Of a stretch of 64,000 nucleotides of DNA, positions 12,511 through 23,358 are shown piece by piece. Origin of the DNA: Enoplolaimus lenunculus (lineage: Eukaryota; Nematoda; Enoplea; Enoplida; Thoracostomopsidae); the NCBI GenBank assembly GCA_030248215.1, contig JASANG010002517.1:1-64000 (forward strand). Direction: 5' to 3'. A program made the position numbers and the translations under genes. The notes beneath the pieces are model-generated. The model saw only the letters and a list, made by a program, of their open reading frames with translations, searched no databases and was not told the DNA's origin. Each line of letters starts with the position of its first letter. The first letter of the stretch is position 1.

Positions 12511-13913
12511 TCCATTGGATTCTGTGCCTTTACTTCTGAAACACAATGATTTGGAGTCAAAACGTAAAATTTTGCGGTCTTGCAATCTCACATTCCGTGC
12601 TTCTGCTACTTGTGACAATGAACTTTGTTCACGCGTGCACATTTTTACAGCGTAAACGTGTCAGTGTTTGAACAGTCGAATGTTTTGGCGTCTCATGTTA
12701 ATTATTCCAACTACATATATAATAGTTTGTTGTCCAAAAGCATCATTGTGAAAACTGTGTACTCGTGTTTTGCATTTTGCACTTCACTATTTATTATCCT
12801 CTGATAGAATGTTTGTATAAATATTGCGCTGACACGTTTATCGGAAATAATTCTTGGTTTTAAAGTAATATCGAACAATTATTTTTCCATCCACCATGTC
12901 TACAAAATATTTACTAATAAATAATCCGCAGTTGCACACATGTGCAGCTCTCTTGAAATACACTGTGAACCCATGGATCCACCATCCGCAGAGGAAAATA
13001 CGCGTTCAAATTGATGCTTGCTTAAGCCAATATACAAATTACATACATGTTAAAATGTGTGCATAAAGCAAACAGGCTTCGTCTTACAGAATAGCCACAC
13101 TAAGAAAAAGTAAACAGCAAGCTTCGATTTTTAGAATTTTTCCCTTAGAAGTATACAAGCAAATTTGCATATGGATATACAAATCTGCTGGAACGCTGTT
13201 CAAAATACGTATGTGGGGCTGTGTCCGTTTTCCAAATGTTCATTAGATTTTGTTTTTGTTACTACGAGTTGCATAGATTCGGTCAGTGCAGACAGTGTCA
13301 TGAGACGTAAATGTACCGATACGCATCTGATGCATTATTTTATGAACATCACAGCCAGGAGTTCATTTTGATCGGTTCTTAACTGGGCTTTAAAATAAAT
13401 TCTTTTACGTCCTGATGATGGTAGATTTCTAGTCACAAGTTTTTATTGTTTTTATGATATATTTGCACATGTTTCATGCGTGACACAAGTTGTGCTTGGT
13501 TCATCCCGATCACGTTTTAATTTCGTATTTGCCTTGAATAGTCTACTTACGTCAGTTAGCTTGGTATCTGCTAAATATGTATACGCAGTGAGCATTCTTT
13601 AGGCTTAACTGAATTTTGGTTTTGAAGTTCAAACCTAAAACTAACTTCCTGCTTTTGGTATGCTATTTTTTATTTCACGGTTTTATATACTAATATATTT
13701 TTGTCGAGGTTTATTCTGTGTTGTAATAAAAGTTGTCTTTATGAATGATGAGCAAAATAGCAAAAATGTATTAAAAGCAGTTCAAGCGGGTTGCGTTTGT
13801 CATTTATTTTGCCCTATCGAAGCTTTACATTGAATCTGCGCTTGAACCTCGAAGTCATTTTAACCCTTTCTCACATGAATATTTTCTATTTCCCCTGAGA
13901 CCTACTTTTATTC

Positions 13914-14030
13914 TAGGAATCGAACTCCAGTGACTGGAGTGGGAGGCGTATACCATCACCACTCAGCTATAGGAGCTTGACGATCGAGCCCGAGGGGGCT
14001 CTTACGTCTTGTGGTGATTTAGAACTATAT
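13914..14030 (-). mobile_element. tRNA-derived SINE, family A
   Basis: Read on the minus strand, CTCCTATAGCTGAGTGGTGA (A-box region) is followed about 40 bases later by GAGTTCGATTCC (B box). The tRNA acceptor stem does not form. The sequence on the 5' side, including a TTGACG...GCCC...TCTTGTG stretch when read on the plus strand, is shared with 36056-36190, so the unit is a dispersed repeat rather than a tRNA gene. Confidence 0.65.
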
Positions 14031-14506
14031 ATACGTGTTGCAATTGTTAAACACGGTGCGATATATTACTTAACGTATATACATTGCGCTGAGTTGCCTA
14101 TAGGCAACTCAATGTGAGAAGGGGTTAATAAACAATTCATGTATTTTTGCCCACGACCGCGACAGATGTGGGCGTCGAGCCAAGTGTGGATGTCGTTTCC
14201 CGAACTAAACATATAAAACATTTAACAGAACTCACATTCAAGTATTCATCTCTCACTTCGAAATGGACTTTAAACTGCAGATGAGTATAGTTTCTGCAGC
14301 GTCAACTCTGCCACAGCCAGACAAAAGACCTGAGAATCTCTGCCTTTAACTGTCAAATGTAGGCAAGGCCCGTTGCCAGGTCAAATTGCTAAAGGGGGCT
14401 AAAAATTTCAGGCGGGGCATAGGTTAAAATTCTCTAGGGGGCCAAGCTTTTTACAGAGAGGGCTGAGCCCCTTGGCCTCTTTGGCTATACACAAAATGGC
14501 CAACTT

Positions 14507-14842
14507 TAAAGGCCGTCCCATTTTCCCGGGACAGAAATGTACCAGGAGTACCCGTCCCATTTTCCCGGGACAGCAATGTACCAGGTTTACATTCCAAAAA
14601 TTAATCGGGACAGATGAGACAGTGGGACAAATGGGACAGTTAGGACAATTGGGACAGATGGGACACTTGGGACAGCGGGACAGTTGGAACAGATATATGT
14701 ATATATATGTGTATATATTATATATCTATATTTATCTATATATACCTACGTAAATATATCTGCATGTGCATATGTAAACAGGAGCGCATAAGTGTGCACT
14801 CCGGGTATATTTGTGTCCCGGGAAATTGGGACGGCCTTTATA
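14507..14842. mobile_element. Inverted-repeat element with GGGACAG interior
   Basis: The ends GGCCGTCCCATTTTCCCGGG and CCCGGGAAATTGGGACGGCC are inverted repeats, each beside an AT-rich TTTAAA/TTTATA flank. The left arm is itself partly duplicated. The interior carries at least eight degenerate GGGACAG(N)TT words followed by a TATATA-rich tract. Confidence 0.75.
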
Positions 14843-14879
14843 GTAACATGGGCCCACAAAATAAATTGTCATTCAAGAA

Positions 14880-15175
14880 ATGTCTGCACGTAGGTCTGCC
14901 TCTGGCTCTCGCAGAAAATCTGCATCCGGCCCCAGCAGAATTTTTGGCGGAGGATCCTGTAATTTCGGTAGTATGATTTTGCAATTTGTTTGGCGCGTTT
15001 TGTTTTACTTTTGTCATAATTTTCAGGAAAGATTTTCCGAGATTTCGCAAAAAATTGGCGTAAAATCAAACAACTTAAATAAACCACATATACAGATATT
15101 GGCTAAAATTACCTAACAAACCATCATTTTTACTACCTAAATTTCTCATCACCTCCGGTTCTGACCCGGGCCGGT
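14880..15175. mobile_element. CCGGAG-core element, inverted relative to 4979
   Basis: Words such as CAGCAGAATTTTTGGCGGAGG and TTTTCAGGAAAGATTTTCCGAG are reverse complements of parts of the element at 4979-5427. Outer termini are not clear. It directly follows the GGGACAG element. Confidence 0.5.
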
Positions 15176-16084
15176 GTTATAACTTTGAGTTCATAAATCA
15201 ATAATGTATCTTATTCCGATAAACTCGTAGTTTTTAGTGCTGCCTCGTTTTCGCACACGGCTGCAATACAGTAGACATGCATTTTAAACTAGTTTTATTA
15301 AGGCTAACTTTAGTTTTAACATCTGCTTTACACTTTAGCTAGAGTGAGCTGAATTAATCTGGAGTTACGGTCCTAAAAGTAACACTGGACTAGAATTATA
15401 TAGCTAGTGTTTTGTTGTGACAGGTGCTGGTACTGACATAACAAATAGTGGTATAATCTACTTATGAGTAATAAATGTCTGGTTAAGTGTTACCAATATA
15501 GTTTTGTGTATAATATTATGCATGTTTCATGTCGCTGTATATAATGCTTAAACCCTAACCATCATAAACGATTTTCATTTTATAAAAACGGTTAATTTTA
15601 ATTAATTTTTTCAAACACAAACGCAAGAGAGATAATTTCCCTGAGCAGACACACTAATTGTGCGCCCAGAAATGAAATTGATTGCATTTTAACTGACTTC
15701 GGTAGGATGCTTTTCATGTGTGCAGGAGGATCAAAGTTCGATTTATGGCGTGGTTCTAAACTTTCTTCAAAAGTTTTAAAAGTTGTCGTCCTGGCCGTTT
15801 AGTTGCTAGTAAAATTAATATTCGTTCCATACGTTGCCGATGATTAAGTTGAACACAAGTCAAAAGGACTTGGAATTATTCTAAGCCGTACTCTTATTTG
15901 TTTGACTTAGTCTTAGTCTTAGTCTATGCGAACCACTTTTCGTAACATTTTTCAGTTTTAGTCGGCAGTCAGAATGACGTAGTTTTGTTTGATTAATGTG
16001 TGTACTATACGTATTATATAATATATAGGATTGGATTGTATTGGCATATGTAAAGCCTGTTGGTATTTATGGTGAAATTTAAAT

Positions 16085-19000
16085 ATGTCGATGAAAACGA
16101 ACGAGGAGTGTGGCATTCGGGAGGTTTGGGCCAGCAATTTAGACGAAGAAATGAAAGCAATTCGCCAATTGGTTTGGAAATATCCGTATGTTGCAATGGT
16201 AAGCATGTTCACTCAATGGTTTGGTTTTAGAGGGAGTAGCGTTTGTAGATTTCATTACCGACGTTACGTACCTAATGAATTCTTGTTTCTTACCCTGTGC
16301 ATGTTTTACTGCAATCTTAATATGACAGCTATGATCAAGGATGTATTGCTGTTCGTTTGACTCTTGCCATCCTATTGTTTTAGGACACAGAGTTTCCTGG
16401 TGTGGTAGCTCGACCTGTCGGAGAATTTAAATCGATTACTGATTATCAATATCAACTCCTTCGTTGCAATGTTGGCCTTCTGCGACTAATTCAAGTTGGT
16501 CTGACATTTATGAATGAAAAGGGTCAACTTCCACCCGAGCATTCCTCTTGGCAGTTTAACTTTCGGTTCTGTTTGCAGTGAGTTTTGCGGAACGACTTTT
16601 TATATACTAGTATAGCGTTAGCAACTCTGCTTGCCGCGCCAGCCTTTGTCCGGCACACGCTGCAGCTAACTGTCGGCCTTCTTAGTTGGGCCTTCCAAAG
16701 ATTGAGGAGATATACATATGAGTAAAATACCCCGTTATGAAGTTTTCACAAAGTGGTGCACTCTGTGAAACGTATCCTGTAGGCACACCCCTGATACTTA
16801 TTATCAGGCACTCCGCGCATCTCTCCTGCAAAGGTTGAAAGGGCGACTCGTTTGGTGCCGGCACTGTCCCCTGTAAAGTTTCTCCAAGGCGCACTCGCTG
16901 CGACAGTTTAAAGAAGCGCCTTCGACCTACCGCCATTTCTGCATGGATTATAGTGAATGCAACATACATATAAACAAGAGTACGTCCTACGTACAACGTT
17001 CCCCTTTGTAAAAGTTTCACCAAGGGTGCACCCTGTAAAACCTATGCTTAGTTGGTCCCTACAAATATATTTTCAGACCGTACCTCTGTCCGTCAATGGT
17101 TGACGGGCCTGCTTGGTCCGCTCGACCACCACGTCTTTATTCCCATAGTTCCAAAAGCAGGGACCCCCGTTTAGTTCTTGTCGACTCCCACGTTTTTCTC
17201 TACCTGGGGATTCCTCCGTTAATTCTTATGGGTTTCTTGCACGAAGAATATAAATATAGCTTTAAGAACTTGGAACACATAAAAATTAGTTAGCTACACG
17301 CTAATTTGTATATTATTTGTGATATTTGTAGCATTTGAGGGTATTATATTGTTATAAGTATTGGTTTTATGCGTGTATAGCATGTTCCTTAAGCTTTTGA
17401 GTAAGAAACAGTTAAATATGTCGTTCAAAATTTTCTAGCCTGACAAATTAGTCTTCTTCTTATCAGGACTGGTCTAATTTATCTGCCGCAAGTACGTCAT
17501 TCATGTACTTTAAAGCAATTCGTTTCAGGGAGGACATGTATGCTCAGGATAGTATTGAGTTGCTACAGCACTCAGGCATTCAGTTCCTATCGCATAAACA
17601 CGACGGAATTGATCCAACTTATTTCGCTGAACTCATGATTACATCAGGGCTTGTTTTGAACGAAGAAGTTACTTGGCTGTCGTTTCATAGGTAAATGGCT
17701 TCGTTTATATTTCTATTGAAATTGTTTCGTCGCATTCGACATCGATCACATTTTGTGGCGTTATGGGTTTCATCATGAAATGTACATTACTTTTTCACTC
17801 AATTTTGTTTATTGATGCAAGTGAGCTAGGTCTAACGCTGTGCAGATATACATAAGATATCGAAAATCGAAACATCAAGAGTTAAATTTTACAAGTTACA
17901 TGATTATTTTTAATTTACTATTCGACGAAATGCTTTGCTAATCTCCAGTTATGATTTTCAGCGGATATGATTTCGGGTATCTACTGAAATTGCTGACCAA
18001 TGGGCACTTGCCTCACGAGGAGTCAGAGTTTTTTGAGCTTCTCAGAATTTATTTTCCAAAGGTAAGACGTTCTTTTAACAGCCGATTCTTGTTTCATTTG
18101 TTGTATGCAATCACAAGCTGTGTTGCACATGCTTCTAAAAATTGCTTAGGCGTATGTTGTCATTTGGAATGTTGGTACTACAGGTTTAGCTGCTTACTTA
18201 CCAGTAAAAGTGACGTATAAAGATTATGGGCCCTGTACTAGCGCATCTGTGTGCGAATACTCGTGATGTTATAATAGATTACGATTGAAATCAATGATAT
18301 GATTGCAAAAGCGAGACCACCTGTGTAACCCATATAACCTTGCTTTCACGCTAAAGTAGATTTGTTGTTTTAAAGTTTACCGCCAACTGTAATGTTTTAG
18401 CACGCGACAAATTGTGTTTTAATTAGATGTGTAATCGTGAGATTGTGCGCTTAAGCAATATTTACTTATGTGAGAACTTTCTAACAGATCTACGACATCA
18501 AATTCCTTATGAAAAGCTGCCGCATACTGTATGGAGGGCTACAAGAAGTTGCCGATCAACTGGAAGTCGAACGTATTGGACCGCAACATCAAGCCGGATC
18601 AGATTCATTACTGACAGGACTGACCTTTTTTAAAATGAAAGAGGTGAGTTGGCTAGAATTTGAATAGTTTTCTATCGCAAAGTATTTTAAGTTCAGTAAG
18701 CTGCGTAATTTGTTGTTAATGTACTTGTGCAGATATCTTTGGTTACAATATTTTATTGCAGGTTCATCAAATCACCATTCACCATTTGGTGTTAGGTCTT
18801 GCGGTTTTGCTAATTAACGTGTTGCAAAATTCCTAATGATACAACATCAATTTATTCATTTGCATAATATACTTACTTTCCTTCGAATATACGTGCTCGA
18901 AAAATTCTATTGGAACAGTGCGTAAAATATGTAAGCGTTCCAATTTAAATATTATAGGTTTTTAAGGTTATTTGGTTGTTATTGCAAGTAAACGTATACT

Positions 19001-19957
19001 TCACGAGTGGTCTTGTAATGATTTGGCTTTTTTTATTTTTAGATGTTTTTCGAAGGTTCACTCGATGAAAGTCGGTATTGTGGCTACTTGTACGGGCTGG
19101 GATTGTCATACAATCCTGGTCAAAATGCATGGGAAGATGAGCATGGTGTAATTGCGAACGGCAACGCGGTAAATACAAATTCCTGTCACAGTATTTCAAG
19201 TTCCGGTTCCAGCAACAATAATGCCAATAGTAACGGAGGGCAAGCGTCCACAGATGCTAACAACGGCAGTGGGAGCAATGTTACTGGAGGAGATATTGGT
19301 GAAAAATCTACTGGTACTAACGGCGCTTCCAAGCATGGAACTAAAGGAGGTGGTAGTAGTAGCGTTGGGGATAAGGACTCTGATGTGGACCGTACAGCGG
19401 ACACAGGCGGCACCATATCTGAAGGTGGAGGGCTTGAAACCAAGACGGGAACGTCTAATACAACTGGCGTGAGTGCCGGAAGTTCTTCCGCTGGTGGTGT
19501 CAAGACATCACAGTCTGGTTCTAACTCAAGTAGCGCCGCAGGAGATGCCGCAACAATATTTTCGACAACCGGAGCTGGCGGTGGTAAACTAGCGATTGCA
19601 CTAGCGCCAGGTGTTGGTAACGCGCCTGAGTCGCTCATAGCTGCATCGCTAGCAGCTGCTGCTGCAGCTTCTGCAGGCATGACTGGTGGCGGAATAGCAG
19701 CGTCGACGAACGGAAACGCTCGTTTAACCTCTGTTACTGCCACCACAACTGCCGGCAAAGCCCCGAGCAGTAGCCGCCAGTCGACTGCTGGGATTATTCC
19801 AGTGTCGCTTTTGGGAGGTGGAACCGGAACTCCACAGCCAAACGAATCATCGGCGGCTTCTAGCTCATCGGGTGAAAGCGGTGATAACCAGCTTAGTAGC
19901 AGCAACAGCGTATCGCTTGGTGGAAATGATACGGTTTCAAGTGAGAAGGGCGATTAA
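16085..19957 (+). CDS. CNOT7: CAF1/CNOT7-type deadenylase with long C-terminal extension
   Basis: This is the catalytic DEDD-type poly(A) exonuclease of the CCR4-NOT complex. Exons: 16085-16198, 16384-16577, 17529-17690, 17962-18061, 18488-18643, 19043-19957; phases all agree and give 546 residues. The conserved core (about residues 1-277) opens with [13 protein letters not shown] and carries the four catalytic acids: D39 and E41 in MDTEFPG, D160 in SGYDFGYL, D229 in HQAGSDSLL. It ends with [15 protein letters not shown]. Relatives are usually 285-310 residues. Here the last exon stays open for about 270 further codons rich in Ser, Gly, Ala, Thr and Asn (poly-Ala [13 protein letters not shown] near the middle). 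A possible donor (GCG/GTAAAT, about 19168) could remove part of the tail, but the uninterrupted frame favours coding. Core identity is near certain; the tail is inferred from the open frame. Confidence 0.93.
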
Positions 19958-22778
19958 AATTTTGAGCGTCATTTGTGTGTCCCGGCGGGTGAAGGATTCA
20001 ACAGAGGGCTTCTACGGTTGTAATGCTTGGACGGTGTTCAGAAGGTGCCGTTTCAACAAGAAATTGGCTCTGTTACGCGAATATCGCAGTTATTACACGT
20101 GATCGCTCGTATATAACTTATAAGCGTGCATTTTGCAGATACGTATTCGTTATAACTATCAATTAGCGCATAAAACTTTATTTGATGTACATAAAGGTAT
20201 GATAATCAGTTTAAGGTTTAGAATAATTAATTGAGTACAAAATGAGAATTGGGACTCAACTGGAAGTCAAATTGAGAATTGGTAGTTTCGCCGAGCTTGA
20301 GAACACCGTTGAAAGTGAATTTCGTTTTGTCACAATATTTCGCTTGCAATTGTATTCTAATGTAATCCTTTATCAATATTCGCATGGCATGCAGAATACA
20401 AGCTTGATTGTTATATTGGTTGTGTATTTATCTGTAACAGATTACATCTCTATATTACTGCGTTAAAGATTCTTCGTGCAGTGGCCAATGTTCAGTTGAG
20501 GTTTAAATTCTGATTCTTTTGTATTTTTTGACGCAATTTCTATATCTTGAGTGTTACATTTTTCCACCGAAGGTTTTAGTGCAAGACAAGGTAGATTTTT
20601 AATGAAATCAAATTGGGAAATGTGTTCGTTTGAAAAATACCAAACCAAAAAGTGTAATCTTTTGTCCAGTATTAAAAGGTCGCAGTTTTGAGGTACTGTT
20701 TGTCTCTCAGCCGTTGTTGTCACGTAAACTTCGTCTTGATACAATTGAAGTTTTTGACTATACTTGATTCAAAATATTAATAATGCGAAGCTCGCGTTAA
20801 TATAAAACTGTACCTAAGGGCACCAAATCAGTATCTCGAACCTAAAAATTAAAAAAAATGCCGAACATGAGATTACACGATTTGGTTTGGAATGTCAACC
20901 GACCACAGTTAATTTGATTTAAGTATCTGGTTGTGACACCATGTATACTAAATGTTTGATGGTGATCTACAATATCAGATGACGTGTGTGTGCTAATTAT
21001 AGTAAATACTGTTTTAGCGTTGTATTTGTGCATCATTTCTATATTGTGGGTTAGCTGTTGTTCTTTATCGTACGTGTTATTGTATCGTTTTTTTATTGTT
21101 TTTCTATTTACTATTCACTCATTGAATTCCAAAGAGTTGCATTATAAAGACGTTAATAAATGAATAAAATTCGGTGTGCTGGTTGTTTTGGAGTCACTGA
21201 TGAATGAGTAGTTGTTTTTAGCTTGAGCGATTATATGAGCGGGTGATTTTGCGCGAAAAGCGAACTGCGTTTATACGAAATGGTGACGGTTTGGAAAATC
21301 GAGTACCGATTTGTCGAGGGTCGATAATTTTTTAACCGCTGGATTGTAACCGTTTCTATTAACATAAGTTTACATGTATTTAAGCAGGAGTTAACTTTTG
21401 TCAGGTATTTCTTAGTTTCTAAAATTTTTCAGTCCATGCTAACGTGTGTATCACAGGCGCCGGAAAATTTCACAGGATATCTAAAATTACATTTTTTTAA
21501 TTTTTTCATTGTCTTGATGAAAAAATATTGCGTACAGCTTCAATATTGCTTGCTAATTTGTCTTGAATTATGTTTCATGTCCAAAGTACCAAAGTTTGCA
21601 TGCATCTCAATTTTTCCGGGCCGAAAAAGATAACTCACAACGGTGTGGTTTCCGTTTCCGTGTAATATTTGTGTTTCTTAAAATTTCGAGCGAATGGTAT
21701 AGCGGTTAGATGCAGTTTTCTGGATAATTTCCCAAAATTCCAAGCGAAAAATGTAGCAGGGGAGTCAAAATTACCGTTTCTCACGTAATGAGATGGTAAC
21801 TGTTATTATGAAGATGTGCAATGATTACTCGAATCTGTTCTTTATTGCGGTTTTAACACGACGGAATAGAAAACTTTACGGTTTGTCAGCAATTTCTTAA
21901 CATTAAAACCCTAACATCAACCACGGTACAATCGGACGTCCGCTTCCGGCAGAACATCGACATCCGTTTCCGGAAGAAATGTTGTGGAAGTTGCGGCTAT
22001 TTCGGCAGTGATGTTTTGTATTTTTATAAAAATGTGCACTTTGATACATTGGTTTTCAAGTTTAGGACAGTCATAGAAGCTTTAATTGCCAAAATGTGTC
22101 AAAAATGAAAGATATAACAGCATTGCGTAATATTTGCAAGTTTGGAACCATTTTTGTTATTAAATTTTGTTCACTTCCGGCTGCGGCAAAATTTGTTGCT
22201 AACTTCCCGTTGCACCCTGCTATATCAACTCAAAATGCACACGTTTGCCAGTTGGATCACAATGGCAAGATTGTTGAATAATTACAATTGCTTCGCGTTG
22301 CATAGTTCGTATTGGTTCACACACTGAGTTGCTGGAACGTTGATAAAGACAGGATATGCATTAACTATTTTGTCCGCAAATCTTTTTTATTTGAAAAAAA
22401 TTCGATGATGCTCAGATTTTGAGTCTTTCAAAAGATTCCGGGTGCTAGTGGATTACCAAAGAAAACCGGGTCAGATTCGAGCTTTTATTGTAACAGGTTC
22501 GAGGTTCGGTTTGTATGTTGAAAATTAGTCCGGGTACGGATGTAAATTTTTCTTGAGATCCGGATCCTGGTTTTAGGTTTTAAATGATGAAACTCTTCAC
22601 GCACGGTGACGTACGGCGATGGACGGCGCCTCACGACATGTACCTATAGCGCCGTACAAGCAGTATCACCTCACTGTTGGGTGTAATATAATTTTCAGGC
22701 ACATATGTATTATATATGTAAATAAATGCTTAATTTTAGTGTCTAAATCGCAATGCAGAAGTTGGCTTGGTTCTAGCA
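19958..22778. other. Spacer between CAF1 and trehalase genes
   Basis: This is AT-rich sequence without convincing genes. Near 21930-22216 is a degenerate CCGGAA-rich element ending CGTTGCACCCTG, the terminus of the CAGGGTGC family. Near 22590-22660 is a fragment (CGGTGACGTACGGCGATGGA) resembling the interior of the TATAGCGC-family element at 53353. A cluster of AATAAA-like words around 21155-21165 could serve CAF1 3' end formation but is distant. Confidence 0.45.
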
Positions 22779-22797
22779 ATGGAATGTTACAAATATG

Positions 22798-23167
22798 GTA
22801 AGATTTCATTATTTTTATAAATTTAACATGTGCAAGCAACGTTTCAAAAGAGTTAGCTTTCGTATGAATGTTATCACAGCTTTCAGAACGCCGAACCAGT
22901 TACTACTTGTGTGATTTTGCAGTGTAGAATTTAGCCACGATCTCTACACCGGAGCCGCAAAACCGTGCTACAACTATTACTTGTAAGATTTCATTATTTT
23001 TATAAATTTAACATGTGCAAGCAACGTTTCAAAAGAGTTAGCTTTCGTATGAATGTTATCACAGCTTTCAGAACGCCGAACCAGTTACTACTTGTGTGAT
23101 TTTGCAGTGTAGAATTTAGCCACGATCTCTACACCGGAGCCGCAAAACCGTGCTACAACTATTACTT
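22798..23167 (+). repeat. Apparently exact 185-bp tandem duplication
   Basis: A 185-base block, beginning GTAAGATTTCATTATTTTTA, is followed at once by a second copy with no difference I can see. Each copy has a donor-like GTAAGA at its left edge, an acceptor-like GATTTTGCAG, and a short open stretch with GCCGCAAAACCGTGCTAC. The duplication lies just upstream of the trehalase signal-peptide exon, next to the candidate first exon, so it could duplicate an intron plus a 5' exon. It could also be an assembly duplication. Confidence 0.9.
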
Positions 23168-23358
23168 GTATAACCGTGCGCTAATTATACACCGTGACGT
23201 GGAAATGTTATAATGCCATGTCTACGCTAGTCTGTCTCTTATTAATTGAAGAAATTACATAAGTTTGCACAGCGTTGGATTCCAACTGGTCGCTCGTGTG
23301 TGGAGAATTTGATATCAACAATGTCATCTGTACCGTTTTGCACGTGTATTATTTTTAG

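Larger units (their letters stand above)
12511..16084. other. Intergenic spacer between CDC50 and CAF1 genes
   Basis: This holds the CDC50 3' region, with an AATAAA at 12916-12921 that could be a polyadenylation signal but is about 400 bp past the stop. It also holds a tRNA-derived SINE (13914-14030), a GGGACAG-patterned inverted-repeat element (14507-14842), a CCGGAG-core element (about 14880-15170), and the CAF1 5' region. I see no further gene. Confidence 0.5.

Noticed and set aside
19186-19905. 239-codon minus-strand open frame
   Set aside because: It is the shadow of the low-complexity CAF1 tail; regular codon composition on the plus strand keeps the opposite strand open.
21690-21725. 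tRNA-like A box (TGGTATAGCGGTTAG)
   Set aside because: No B box or cloverleaf follows.
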